From Rhizophagus clarus (Eukaryota > Glomeromycota > Glomeromycetes > Glomerales > Glomeraceae): 64,000 bases of DNA. Under the pieces are notes generated by a model. The model made no database searches. It was not told the DNA's origin and was given only the letters and a program-made list of their open reading frames with translations. Below are positions 31,964 through 43,578 of the stretch, piece after piece. The position numbers and the translations under genes were made by a program. Position 1 is the stretch's first letter; every line of letters begins with the position of its first letter. The stretch is from contig BLAL01000357.1 of the NCBI GenBank assembly GCA_015698045.1, forward strand, positions 372,001 to 436,000, in the 5' to 3' direction.

Positions 31964-33463
31964 ATGTCAAAACTTAATAAAGATATTCTTTTCTTAATAT
32001 TTGAAGAATTACAAAATGATTCAAAATCCCTCTTTTCAAGTCTAATGGTCAATAAACTTTGGTGTGAGACTGTGATTCCACTTTTATGGAAGAATCCTTG
32101 GTGCTATGATATTAATTATAGTAATAAAAATTATCTATTTATAATCATTGCTTCTTACTTATCTGATGATATTAAAGGACTCTTAACGAGACAAGGAATA
32201 CAATTACCATCACTTTCATATCAATCACTTTTGTTTGATTATTTATCTTTTTGTAGAAGTATCAATGTAAATACCATAAACATTATAACTTCTATTGGAT
32301 CTTCTTTAGATTATGAACAATTTCTTTTACAACAAGAATTTTACGGTCTCTTTATGGAGAAATTTTCAGAGTTAAAATATTTGGATATGAAATCTATCAA
32401 GCATCAAATATTTTATTTTTCAGGAGCTAGGCTTCGTTTTGAAACACTTTATGAACTAAAATGTGACACATCAATTGATTCATCATATTTTTATGGATTA
32501 GCACATCTATGTCAATATATACAGAGACTTATTATTTTTAATGTGAACCCAAATAGTTATCATGTGATTGAAAAATTAATTAAGGTTCAGAAAAATTTAA
32601 AGTACTTTGAATGGAAGGATGATTATGATTCAGTTGATTTTTTCTATTATCCTGGACTTCCTGGATTAGATTCTTACAAAGATATTCTTCTTGCATTAGA
32701 AAAAAGTGCAAATACTATCACTCATTTAAATATAGATTTAGTATATAAGGATCGTACATTACAAAAGGTACTTCCAAAATTTCATAAACTAAAAATCATT
32801 GAAAATTTATTTTGGGATAATTTTAGTGAAGAACAATTAAAAATGTGCGTATATCACGATCTTGAGATATTTAAAATAGATTGTTTCAATTTAAACGCAG
32901 CTTTTATTATAATTGAAAATAGTGGAGGGCATATAAAGAAAATTTTATTAAAACCTTATGAATTTGATGATTATATAGACATAGACAACCTTTTTGATGA
33001 TTCTCTTATTCTTATACGTAATGTTTATAAAAATTGTCCTTCAATTGAATATTTGTCTCTTTTATTTCCACCATCAAAGGATCATCTTAATGAACTCGAA
33101 AAATTACTAAAAATTTGTCAAAATTTGAAATCATTATTAATAGTCATAGCTGATTGTTCATGTGAAGATTATAGCGAAAAAATTTTCGAAAATGGAGAAA
33201 ATTTGTTAAAAACATTAAATAATTCATCGTCACCTAACATAAAAGAAATTAGATTTTGTGGTGATTCACTATTCTCTTTGGAAGTCTTGGAGGAATTCTT
33301 AGGAAAATGGAAAGGTTGTGCACTTTCCATACTTACATCCGATTATATATACAAAGAAGATGATTATAACAGACTGATCAATAAATATAAAAATAATGGA
33401 GTAATCAAAGATTTTATATGTGAATCTCATATAAATGTAGTAAATATGGACTTTAAGATATAA
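31964..33463 (+). CDS. F-box-like protein 2
   Basis: 499 residues, intronless. F-box at residues 1-45 (MSKLNKDILFLIFEELQNDS, SSLMVNKLWCETVIPLLWKN). The body runs collinear with protein 1: TINIITSIGSSLDYEQFLLQ, ELKYLDMKSIKHQIFYFSGA, NLKYFEWKDDYDSVDFFYYP and a C-terminal EIRFCGDSLFSLEVLEEFLG. It is closest to protein 1, so a local duplication is likely. Presumed Skp1-binding adaptor with an LRR-like substrate region; this is inferred from the family. Confidence 0.92.
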   Translation: MSKLNKDILFLIFEELQNDSKSLFSSLMVNKLWCETVIPLLWKNPWCYDINYSNKNYLFIIIASYLSDDIKGLLTRQGIQLPSLSYQSLLFDYLSFCRSINVNTINIITSIGSSLDYEQFLLQQEFYGLFMEKFSELKYLDMKSIKHQIFYFSGARLRFETLYELKCDTSIDSSYFYGLAHLCQYIQRLIIFNVNPNSYHVIEKLIKVQKNLKYFEWKDDYDSVDFFYYPGLPGLDSYKDILLALEKSANTITHLNIDLVYKDRTLQKVLPKFHKLKIIENLFWDNFSEEQLKMCVYHDLEIFKIDCFNLNAAFIIIENSGGHIKKILLKPYEFDDYIDIDNLFDDSLILIRNVYKNCPSIEYLSLLFPPSKDHLNELEKLLKICQNLKSLLIVIADCSCEDYSEKIFENGENLLKTLNNSSSPNIKEIRFCGDSLFSLEVLEEFLGKWKGCALSILTSDYIYKEDDYNRLINKYKNNGVIKDFICESHINVVNMDFKI

Positions 33464-33689
33464 ATAGTTTCACTTAATGTACGCTTTGTAGATTTCGAGG
33501 GGTTTTTTTTTTTAATCTTATTTACCAATTTCCGTATCATAATAAAAAAAATTTTTTGTATTTGATAAGCTAATTCGATCAGTATAGTTTTATAAAACTA
33601 AAAACTTTATCATATAAAAATTATTGTTGAAGTTTTTAAACGGGTTTTATTATCTTTTTTTTTAAAATAAAATGTCCCCTTGTTGGTAA

Positions 33690-34010
33690 ATAAACTTTAG
33701 TAAAAACTACTATTGAGAAATTCTAGGAGTCAAGTATGGAATTAATTATAGTAATTAAAATTATTTGTTCGTTACTATTATTTTTTATTTATCTGATGAT
33801 ACCAAAGAATTCCAAACGAGGAGTAAATCCAATTACCGTCTGTATTAATTTAATCATTCTGTGAGAATATCAATGTAAACATTATGAACAATACTATAAT
33901 ACAGTATCTATTAGACTTTTTATAATCATATTTTTTCAACAAGAATTTTACTGTCCAAAAGATAAACTCGCCTTGTGTCACTCTATGAATTATTCATCGA
34001 TGTATCACTT
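33690..34010 (+). pseudogene. F-box relic downstream of gene 2
   Basis: AATTATAGTAATTAAAATTA, TTTATTTATCTGATGATACC and a TTCAACAAGAATTTTACTGTC stretch match the NYSNKNYLF...SYLSDDIK and LLQQEFYGL regions of intact genes in the right order. The F-box start and the C-terminal half are missing and the frame is broken. Confidence 0.7.
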
Positions 34011-34720
34011 CCGATTTTAGATTTGAGAGTGGTCATGAAGTTACGTAAATATGTAGACAAAAATAAAATCATTATACCGAGTTCTAACTGCATTTTTCCA
34101 AATTTAAAATAATTTATAAAAATATCTTGTGATAAAAAAATTGAATTTTGATAATCGAAGTATGAAATTTTCACATGATTCACATGATCAGCAATCATGA
34201 GTGATGAGTCATCGCATATCTGAAATCTGTGACAGGTTTGTGGCAAATTATGGCGCAGCAAAGAATGCAAAAATCAAAATTTTTTCTTATACGTTTTAAC
34301 ATATAGGTATAAAAGTTGTATAATAGATGTAATTTTTGCTGCTCTGCAAGTTTACCTAGAGTGCTAAAGGAAGTTTTAAATGTCACTTTTGATCTATTCA
34401 AATAAAACAATTTTTTCGCCAAATCCAATTTCAGAAATGATCTGTAAAGACGATAAAATCAATTGTTTATATGTAAAGTTAAAAACGACCTTTAAATCTG
34501 CATTTCTAACTCTAAGTAAACTTGTAGAGCGGATAAAAATATATCTAGGATAAAATTTTAAAAGCTAAATGACAAAAGAAAGAATAGTTATTTCTCTTTT
34601 TCCAAATTGCCGTGCCACAAAACCTGTTTCCAGATATGCTGAGTCATTTAACTATGACGTAATTGACTGTGACTAAATAAATTCATATAAAAAGGCTGCT
34701 TCTAATAAAATTTTTATTTT
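34011..34720. other. Intergenic, no convincing gene
   Basis: Two minus-strand frames of 77-95 codons (33983-34270 and 34195-34428) overlap each other and show no family features. I do not support them. Confidence 0.4.
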
Positions 34721-36480
34721 TGTTCATTCATTTTTCTTACATTTAGGGATAACGGAAGGAAGAAAAGAAGCCGAAAAAGGGAAGAAACGAAACAAAGCGA
34801 AAAAACAGGAAGAAGAAAGAAATGTATTAAGAAGAATAAACGGAAAGAAGGAAGAAACCAAGAAGCAATAAGAAGTCAAAGTTAAGGAATGAAGAGAAAA
34901 GAAAAACACGAAGGAGAACAAAACGAAGAGAAAGAACAGAGAAGGAAGAAATAGGAAGAAGAGAATCCTTTTTTGGCCCTGTGTTACCTAACCAATGTAA
35001 TTTTTCTTTTTCTTTTTATATAACGGCAATTATTATTTGGTATTTTAAAAAAAACCTTCTTTTAACTTAAATTTTGAATGTTTTTTCTGGAACAATTAAA
35101 TAGGAAGAGAAGGGAAGAAGAAATATGAAGAAGACAAGAAACGTAAAGAACGCATACAGGAAGAAGAAAACGAAACGAACGGAAAGAAACGTGAAGAACA
35201 AAGTCCCTTTTAGGTCAAATATTACCTAACCAATGTAAGTTTTTTTTCTTTTATGTTATGGCAACTAATTTGAAATTTTCTAATAAAAACTTTCTTTCAA
35301 CTGTTTTTTTTTTTTTTTGGAAAGAATTAAATTTTCAGAAATTAAAGAAACAAGAAACGAGAAGAAAATAAGGAAGGCAAACGAAATGAAGAAGGCAAAT
35401 GAAGCGTAAAGGCAAACGAAACGAAGAAGCCAAAAGAAGCGAAGAAGCCAAACGAAACGAAACAGTCAAACGAAATAAAGAAGAAAAAATCCAAAGCTTA
35501 AGTGGTACCCCTGGGCGAAAATTTTAAAGTTTTAAATTTTAACAAATGGCTAGAGTTAGCAGGAAAACAAAGTCCATTGCTTGTGTAAACCGATATCAAG
35601 CTAGGGCTGATTGGAGTGATAATGGACTGGCTCGTCTTTTATTACAAATGGTAGTCAGGCAACGAATTTAAGAAGCAAATGAAGCGTGAAAGCAAACTAA
35701 TAGAAGAAGGTAAACGAAACGTGAAGAAAAACGAATTGAAGAAGGCAAATGTTAATTAAAGAAGGCAAATGAAATGAAGAAGGCAAATGAAATGAAGAAG
35801 GCAAATGAAATGAAGAAGGCAAATGAAATGAAGAAGGCAAATGAAATGAAGAAGGCAAAGAAGACGAATGAAATGTGAATGCAAATTAATTGAAGCAGGC
35901 AACCGAAATGAAGAAAGAGGCAACCGAAACGTGAAGAAGGCGAATTTAAGAAGGCAAACGAAATGAAGAAGGCAGACGAAGCGTGAAGGCAGACGAAGCG
36001 TAAAGGCAAACGAATTAGGCCAAACGAAACATGAAGAAGGCAGACGGAGCGTAAAGACAAACTAATTGAAGAAGCTAAGCGAAACGAAGAAGGCAAACTA
36101 GACGTGAAGAAGGCAAATTGAAGAAGTGCCATCCTGTGTTAACTAACCAATGTAAATTTTTTTTTTTTTATATACATACATTATGCAATTATAACTTCAG
36201 TTTTTTAAAAACCTTCTTTTAACTATTTCAAATATATTCTGGAAGTAATTAAATTTCAGAAATATAAAGTAGTCAAGAAGCATGAAGGGCAAACGGAAGG
36301 AAGCCAAATGAAACGAAAGAAGACAAATGAAAGAAACGGAAAGAAGACAAGAAATGAAAAGAAATGAAGAACAGAAGAAACATGAAGAAGGGAAGAAACA
36401 TGAAGAGAAATCGGAACAAAATGAAGGATCGAAACGAAAAATGAAACGAAAGGAAGAAACCGAACGAAAAACGGAAAGGG
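34721..36480. repeat. Purine-rich repeat blocks separated by intron-like spacers
   Basis: Blocks of GAAGAAGGCAAATGAAATGA-like repeats (34738-34970, 35100-35210, 35340-35480, 35690-36130, 36280-36480) alternate with three related spacers at about 34975, 35205 and 36125. The spacers share TTACCTAACCAATGTAA.TTTT, a GCAA..ATT section, AACCTTCTTTTAACT and TCTGGAA..AATTAAAT..AG. The spacers look like introns (AATGTAA start, TTTCAG or AG end) and the blocks would encode K/E/R-rich low-complexity sequence. No intact gene could be assembled. Confidence 0.6.
35546..35671 (+). CDS. Short basic ORF inside the purine-rich region
   Basis: 41 codons with ATG and TAA (MARVSRKTKSIACVNRYQAR, then ADWSDNGLARLLLQMVVRQR). 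Its base composition is balanced, unlike the purine repeats on both sides. No known family. It may be an exon or a relic; coding status is uncertain. Confidence 0.3.
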   Translation: MARVSRKTKSIACVNRYQARADWSDNGLARLLLQMVVRQRI

Positions 36481-36690
36481 CTAGCTGGGAACTATTTGGA
36501 GCGGTATAGCACTATGCGAGGGTTGGAGCATAGGCGCTTACATTTAGTAAGCTTGTGGGTACCAGCTTTTGCTGCAGTCCTGCGATAGGACCGGTTGGGT
36601 GGAGCGGCATGGCGCTATGCGTGATTTATATATATAGGGTGGAGCATAGTACACTTCTTAGGAAGTCCCTTTGTGGCAGGGCCGGAGTAC
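36481..36690 (+). repeat. GC-rich repeated patch with an open 35-codon tail
   Basis: Contains the near-duplicate words TGGAGCGGTATAGCACTATG and TGGAGCGGCATGGCGCTATG (about 36498 and 36600) and GGTTGGAGCATAGG / GGGTGGAGCATAG. A frame from 36481 to TAG 36588 reads LAGNYLERYSTMRGLEHRRL and on to VPAFAAVLR. The base composition is far from the surroundings, which suggests a dispersed repeat (SINE-like or a conserved transcript end). Not identified. Confidence 0.45.
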
Positions 36691-38020
36691 TTTTTCATTA
36701 ATATAATAATGAAAAGTAAGACTTTCATCAAATACTATCACTATACAATTAATAAAATTTTTACTTTTGTTGAATTAAATTTTTTATTCAAACATGGCTA
36801 GAATGGCTAAAATTTTCCCTGTTAATGATAATTATTTTAAGTACTTTCATGATATCTTTGGCTAATAGTTTCAAAGTTATACAGAATGTTACGATAAATT
36901 ATTTGATCGTGATCTTTTTTTTTATTATTATTAATTGCCAAGTTAGATCGGTCAAATTAATATAACCGACGTAGTCATATAAAAAAATACATCTATAAAA
37001 TAATTGACTTATCCTGTAAAAACAAAACTATCTAATTATCCAATCTAAATGATTATCCTAATCAATTTAATGCTATCAACATAAAATTTGACTCTTCGTG
37101 ATCTAATTGATCAACTCAATCAATAATCGATATTGATTATATTTGACACCATATTTTATTATGCAGTTAACTTGTATTTATTACAAACAGCGGATATATC
37201 ATATATGTCTCATATTTCAGTAATGCACAAAATCACATAAAACCTCGCAAAGTTGGATTTTGACAATAATTTCGAAAACGGCAAATAGTTGTACGATTAT
37301 AGAGAATAGGTTCTCCTACATTGCAGTCAAATCGTAAATTTGTTCTTTCTAAAAATTTCATATATTATGAAATTGTTAATTGTCACAATAAATTACTAAT
37401 TTACCCGTTAGAATTAGGGTTAGGTTTGGCCGTTTAGGGGTATTAGGGTTAGGGTATTTAGGTAAATTATTTAGCGTACCACCGTTTCCCAAATTTTTTA
37501 TAATTAATCTGAGAACAGAAATTTTCAATAATAAAATCCAATCTGTCTTAATATGTCATCGAACAATCAACATGATGGGTAAATTGGTGAAATCATAAAT
37601 CTGTCCATATGATTTGAAAATTATGTACAAAGAAATCGAGTTATTTTACGCGGTAGAAGTACGGTAAATCATAAATAGATTTTTTACTTATATGTTCATA
37701 AATTGGTGTTATTCGTATTCATTTGTTGTTTTTCATATTTATTTTTATTTAAGCATAGTAGTTGTCAAATTATTGCATCACCAAATTTCAGAATATAGAA
37801 TGCGCGCTTATCGCTGCAAATAATAAAATTTTATTGTATTAAAAAGGTAAATTTATATCTAGCCCACCCCAGGATGCGACATATTTAGATCTCACGAGGT
37901 TTTACTAACCATCACATACACAAGTAATAATTTTCACTATACATAAATTTTTTTGATTAATTTTTTTGATGTTATAACACGATTTTTTTATTTATTTTTA
38001 GTGACTTCAAACTACATTCC
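36691..38020. other. Intergenic, short telomere-like patch
   Basis: AT-rich without genes. At 37412-37463 there is a cluster of TTAGGG-type words (AATTAGGGTTAGG, TTTAGGGG, ATTAGGGTTAGGG), too short and mixed to be a telomere. Confidence 0.5.
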
Positions 38021-38026
38021 AAGAAT

Positions 38027-38222
38027 AAAAGATAAAGAAGACAAAAGTCAATAAAAAACGTGAAAGTCAAGGTTAAGATCAAAGGGTAATTACATCCCAA
38101 AGATAAAGAACACAAAAGTCAATAAAAAACGCGAAAATCAAGGTTATGATCAAAGGGTAATTACATCCCAAAGATAAAGAACACAAAGGTAATAAAAAAC
38201 GCAAAAATGAAGGTTAAGATTA
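38027..38222. repeat. 71-bp tandem repeat, nearly three copies
   Basis: The unit AAAGATAAAGAACACAAAAG, TCAATAAAAAACG, AAGGTTA.GATCAAAGGGTAA, TTACATCCC repeats at 38030, 38100 and 38171. Confidence 0.85.
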
Positions 38223-38830
38223 GAAATGTTAATAGTGTTCTCAAACTAAAAAAGAAATGCAAATACTTACCCCAAAGCTGAAATCTGGAGTTCAAGTCCG
38301 TTCCTAAAGAAAAAGTAAAAAGAACGTTAGTAGTGTTTCAAATTAAAAGAAAATTAAATTAAAAAAGAAAAAGAAACAAAAAACATCACTCCAATACCGA
38401 AATCTTGGGTCCAGTAATATCCAAGTTTATCCCTAAAGAAAAAGAAAGGAAAGGAAGCGTTAGTAACGTTCCTAATCAAAAACTAAAAAAAAAAAACAAA
38501 AAAAATACTCCAGACCGAAATCTTGAGTTCAGTAATATCCAAGTTTATTCCTAAAGAAAAAGAAAGGAAAAGGAACGTTAATAGTGTTCCCAAATCAAAA
38601 AAGAAACAAAAAACAAAAATATTTACTCCAAAACAGAAATCTTGAATGCTAAAGAAAAAGAAAGGAAAGGAACGTTAGTAGCGTTCCTAAATCAAAAACA
38701 AAACAAAAAGAAACAAAAAAACAAATGCAAATACTCACCCTAAAGCCAAAATCTGAAGTCAAAGTCCATTCCTGAAGAAAAAGAAAGGAAAAGGAACGTT
38801 AATAGCGTTCCCAAATCAAATGCAAAATAA
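38223..38830. repeat. About 90-130-bp tandem repeat, five degenerate copies
   Basis: Each copy has AAAGAAAAAGAAAGGAAA, GAACGTTA.TAG.GTTCC, an A-rich AAATCAAAAAC section and CC.AAAATCT...AGT. The palindromic AACGTTAnTAnCGTT part marks the period (about 38323, 38456, 38576, 38664 and 38796). Confidence 0.75.
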
Positions 38831-38992
38831 AATTTAATTAGGAAATGCGATGTACATTAACGTTAAATCTCGCTTTTGTTGCATTAAAAAATACGTCACA
38901 TGTTTATAGCCAATCAGATCATATCAGATATTTAATATATCATGTGAGAATTAATCATCATTTAAATATTCATATATAATATTGGATTCATT

Positions 38993-40341
38993 CTCCAACA
39001 AGTGTGTGTGGAATATTCAATATAAAAGAAAATGTTTGGAACAAATTAATTAATGGATGAACGAAAGTGAAAGAAAACAATACGACGATGCAAATTATAT
39101 TTACTTAAAGTTCCTCGCGGCTTGCGGCTTTATACGAAGTAAGTGATGCCATTTGGATACGAGAGAATGAGAAAGATAATAACAACGAAGATGTAGATAT
39201 CGAAGAAAAATTAGTAACAATGGAAAAAGAAATTATTAAAGAACAAGATAACTTAATTGAAATTGATCTAAATTTGATAATATAGCGATTGACGAGTATA
39301 TCATAAGGTGGATGGATAATTATAGAAGGACAATATCGATCTATCGCTAAACGAATGAATAACGCTGAATTCAAAGCGGAACTATTAAGAAACAGTTGGA
39401 CAAGAGATATCATAATAGGAAAAATTATAGCAAAGTGAATTGGGATATTACGTTTAAACTAATAAATAATTTAATTGAGTTTAAAAATAACGCAACGAAC
39501 AAAAAAAATAACATGATCAGATCTTTTAGATAAAAAAATTTTTGAAAATTTTACCAACATATGAGATATGTTACAAACAAGGAGTATATAGAATAGACTC
39601 GTCAAAGTGTATACGATGTAATTTAATAGATAAGATTGGCTCCATATTTGGCATTATCCTAAAAATGATACGACATTATTAAAGATTTTCGATAACGAAT
39701 TGACTTTATGGAAACAAGAACCTATAGCAAACGAAAAAATTGATGAAGAAAAATTAGACAGAATACGAAACTTTATAACAGAGAAATCGGATATAATCAC
39801 CAGCGAAAATGTTTTAGCTGAAATTAGTAGATCCATAGTTAGTAAAAAACTAACGTCGTTATTGCAATCACTCAAAATAAAAATCGAAATGTCTATCATC
39901 GATACAAAAAGATATTTGGAATAAAAGATGTAACACGATAGCCGGGATTGAAAAATCGTTAGGAATAAGTAAAATAGATAAGAAAAGACGAAGAACGAAT
40001 TATCAACAAAACTCTCGAAGTAAGGATAAATATTAAAAAAGATAAATGTAAACAAAAAAATTCGAAAATAATTAAAAACAAAAATAGACGAAAATACATA
40101 GAGAATAATTGGTAAAAATCTCTACGGAAAAAAAATGAAAATTTGGGATATATTTACATTAGATATCAACATGAATTATAGAAAAGTAGATATTTAGTTT
40201 AGCATATAGTACTTTTAGTCCACGTTTATTGGTATATAGTAAAGCTTATTTATTTTTCTAATGTATTTTAATTTTGATGCATGTTTCTTTTACATAAATG
40301 ATCAATAAAATAATGCATTTACCAATTGAAAAAAAAAAAAA
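38993..40341 (+). mobile_element. 5'-truncated LINE, poly(A) tail, 15-bp target duplication
   Basis: AATATTGGATTCATT flanks it exactly on both sides (38978-38992 and 40342-40356). It ends AATAAAATAATGCATTTACC and a run of A. The plus strand carries the decayed C-terminal part of a LINE ORF2: LPTYEICYKQGVYRIDSSKC, IRCN, LHIW, FDNELTLWKQEPIANEKIDE, SDIITSENVLAEISRSIVSK, and RCNTIAGIEKSLGISKIDKK. Frameshifts and stops interrupt it several times. The reverse transcriptase core is absent, consistent with incomplete target-primed reverse transcription. Frames on the minus strand here are shadows. Confidence 0.8.
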
Positions 40342-40356
40342 AATATTGGATTCATT

Positions 40357-41689
40357 TTTTTTTTGTACTAGAGTTTAGAAAAAGAAATATAAAAATTTTC
40401 TGTAGTAATTTATTCCATGATTCGCACAGCAGATCAGTTTTGCGGATTAGATTAAATATAAATGTTGTTCTATGCACTTTCCTCCCTCATGCGGTTTCAC
40501 AGCCACTAACATCTCCAACATCTCCTTTGCAACTATCATCATTACCAACTTCAACACTATAAATATTTCTGCCAACATTATCGCTGATAATACTTTTGTC
40601 ACTCCCTTCTTTACCAATACCATTACCTCTAATAATACTCCCGCCTAGAGATAAATTTTGCCTAGAACTGTCTAGAACTGCTTTTAATTCATTCTTGTTT
40701 CATGTATGTATTGTTAATAAATTCTTTCTTATGTTGGGTTTGCATATACTTTGCTAATAACTAAATATATTGTAAAATTAATGTCGCAATACATTGTATA
40801 TAAACCAAAATAAGATACTCAGTATTGGTCTTGTCGTATAATATTTGGTATGATATTATTAATTATAATATTTTAAATATATTTTAAAACATGTATGTTT
40901 AATGGAAATTAATTGTAAAATTTTTGTAAATTTATTAATTGGTAATACATTATAAATTAATTGTCTAATGTAAAATTGCCTAAAATTAATGTAGGATGTT
41001 GACTTCGAGGATCTCCGACTTATACCAACTGCTCGATTTGGGGCTTTCTCACAGCGTTCATGATCAACGATATCCTGATTGATCCAACATCTCCAAACTG
41101 AATTTTTAGATGTGTTCCAACAGAATAAAGAATTGTAGTTATTAACCTTATCCTCAGTAATGGATTCGCTTCCCGTCTAATGGATAACCATTATATTCGT
41201 TCTACTTCCTTTCAACTATTCCTTCGGCTTCCTTCTTTTTAGTAGTTGGCACAACTAAATGTTTGTCGATTTATTTATCAAACGATTTATTTACACTTTC
41301 AATCCTCTATATTTCGTTTAAATTTCTCTGCATACACTTCTCCATTTCCCTGCGATCAATTTTCTTCCTTTCATTGTGCATTTACTTGGCGTAAAATTTT
41401 CTTTCACCATATTTCATCTTTTTGACTTAGACGCCAATACTATCAAAGAAAAATAAAAAAAAGGTCTCTCAAAATCTTTCATAAGTATCTCAAAATTTTC
41501 CTTATATAAATTCAATGTAATTAACGTAAAGTAGGGTTTTGAAAAGTTCAATGCAAATTAAATACTAAATATATAAGTGTTAATTAAACAATAAGCTATT
41601 AAATCATTTTAATATTGCAATAAATTTTTATAAGAAGATTAGCATTGAATCAGATAATAATCTAACGTAGAGTGATCATAGGGTAATTT
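40357..41689. other. Intergenic, no supported gene
   Basis: A plus-strand frame ends LCTFLPHAVSQPLTSPTSPL at about 40550 and the following 100 bases are unusually C-rich (ACTCCCGCC), which could be part of an old exon. I could not assign it. The rest is AT-rich. Confidence 0.4.
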
Positions 41690-42900
41690 TCGGATGAAGA
41701 AGTCAAAAAAAGTCGACCAAAAAAAAAAAAAAAAAAAAAAATGAAGTGTGAGTAACCATTCATCAATATAAACAAATTAAAGGAAAAAAAATCTTACCTG
41801 TTACCGAAATCCAAAAATCCAACCCGTCCAAAGAGATCTAGGGAGACCTGAAGAGGCATAATTATTGTTGTAATTTCCTTCTCTGAGTTTAGGTGAAGAG
41901 CTGGCTGTCTAAAAAAGAAATAATCCCACACATCTTAAAAATCAAAACGAAATTTTAGCAAACGTTTTTGTTAGAAAAGTAGTTCAAAGAAAAGAACATC
42001 TACCAAATTCCCATGTACTGAAGAACAATCTGTTTAAAAAAACGGGAAACAAGAAACGTTAATAAACGCTTTACGAAAGAGTAGAAATTTTCATAAAAGT
42101 GATGCGAAACTCTATATGCTCAAATTCCAAAGAACTAAAAAACTAACCGTCTAAAAAATGAGAAAAAAGCAAATAGTTATTAAAATTTATTAAAATAAAA
42201 AAAAAAAATTACAAAAATCTAACTTCGAAAATACAAATGAAACTTAGTTTACAATAGTACATGTGAAACTCAATCATTCAGTGGATAGGTCCCGAATCCT
42301 ATAAAAATAAATAGAAGAATGACAAAAAACGTTTTTTTCTTTTTTAGAAAATCAAAAAAAAAAACAAAGTTTCATGACAAAACTTTACATTTCTGATGGT
42401 CTGCTATGTCCAAAGTTACAAAAAGAAAATTCAAAGATTCTCTACGCTAAATATATGAGCTGGGGACCTATATAAAAGAAGAAAACATTAATAAAAACGT
42501 TTTTTTAAGGGTTTCAAATTATTTTTAAACCTTACCCAATCCTGCCGTAATTGAGTTTGAGCCGAAGTTCCTATAAAAAAAACTATTTTATTTATTAAAA
42601 TTTCTTCGGAACTTATCTGTCCCACGCGCCTAGACTCACCTAAAAAGAAAAGATTAAAACGTTAATCAACGTTTCATTAAAATAGATGACTCAAAGAAAA
42701 ACCCACCCACTAAATTCTCACGCGTCTAAAGAAGCCAGAAGAAACAACCGTCTGGTTAATAAAAGGAAAAAATGAAAAATTAGAAAACCTTTCGTTAAGA
42801 ACTGATTTCTTACCAAAATCTCATTCGTCCAGTGTCTAATCATATACGTATGTAGTATGAATAGTATGTGCTGCTAATTTTTATATATTGTATTATAGTC
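41690..42900. repeat. Degenerate interspersed repeats
   Basis: Recurring sections of the form AAACGTTAATAAACG, ACCAAATTCCCA, CTGAAGAA and GTCTAAAAAA, about every 90-130 bases. They resemble the 38.2-38.8 kb array in content (AACGTTAATA..CGTT) but are more decayed. Confidence 0.45.
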
Positions 42901-43418
42901 AAGTAATTAATAAAAAGTATTTAATAAAAAATTTTTTTTAATCATATCCGATATAAAATCAAAATTTTAAAGATAATATAGAATTTTTGAGGGGGATTTT
43001 GTTAAACAGAAAATCAATATGTCTAGTATAAGTGCGTGTTTTTATGAGTTGCTGCTAAAACTTTCATTTCATTCAATTTTCGCATGAAATTGTTAAAGTA
43101 TATTTTCTAATTTTCTTTGAATGTTTTGTCTTAGAGAAATCTTTGGGAACGGAGCTGTTGATATATATCATTGGCCAAATTAAAGCATTATTTTGAATTT
43201 TGGATTAAATTCAAGTTATTCTATTTATGCAATTTTTTGAATTGTTTTTGTAATGAATTTATAAAGAAGATTAATTATTCCATCATTTTTACATTTTTAA
43301 ACTGTGTATTCGTTACGTAATAGGTTCACATTGCTAATAAGAAAATCGCTGTAGTATCACAGTGTGTGTATCAGCGGCAATGCCAAATCAAGCAACTGGC
43401 GCAATATTTGGTGCGTTA
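42901..43418. other. Intergenic, no gene seen
   Basis: AT-rich spacer leading to the third F-box gene; no repeat or open frame noted. Confidence 0.4.
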
Positions 43419-43447
43419 CACAGAATGATCCGGAATTTCGCTCCGAT
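43419..43447 (+). promoter_or_regulatory. Partial F-box upstream element
   Basis: CACAGAATGATC followed by CGGAATTTCGCTCCG matches the 3' half of the upstream element (ACAGA.. and the CGGAG..CTCCG hairpin). The GTGAAAC..ATGGTCG half is not recognisable here. It lies about 130 bases before ATG 43579. Confidence 0.4.
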
Positions 43448-43578
43448 AATTCATTAATATTTGAGGATTAAGTTTCCATTAATTTTAAACTTTTTTTTTT
43501 TTTTTGAAAAATTTCAATCTTACAAAATAAATTATATTTCCGATAATAACCAGTTATAATAGAATATTTTAATGAAGA

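Noticed and set aside
35752-36132. Minus-strand 126-codon frame rich in FAFFIS repeats
   Set aside because: It is the reverse reading of a short GAAGAAGGCAAATGAAAT repeat.
39654-40055. 133-codon minus-strand frame
   Set aside because: Antisense shadow of the decayed LINE ORF2.
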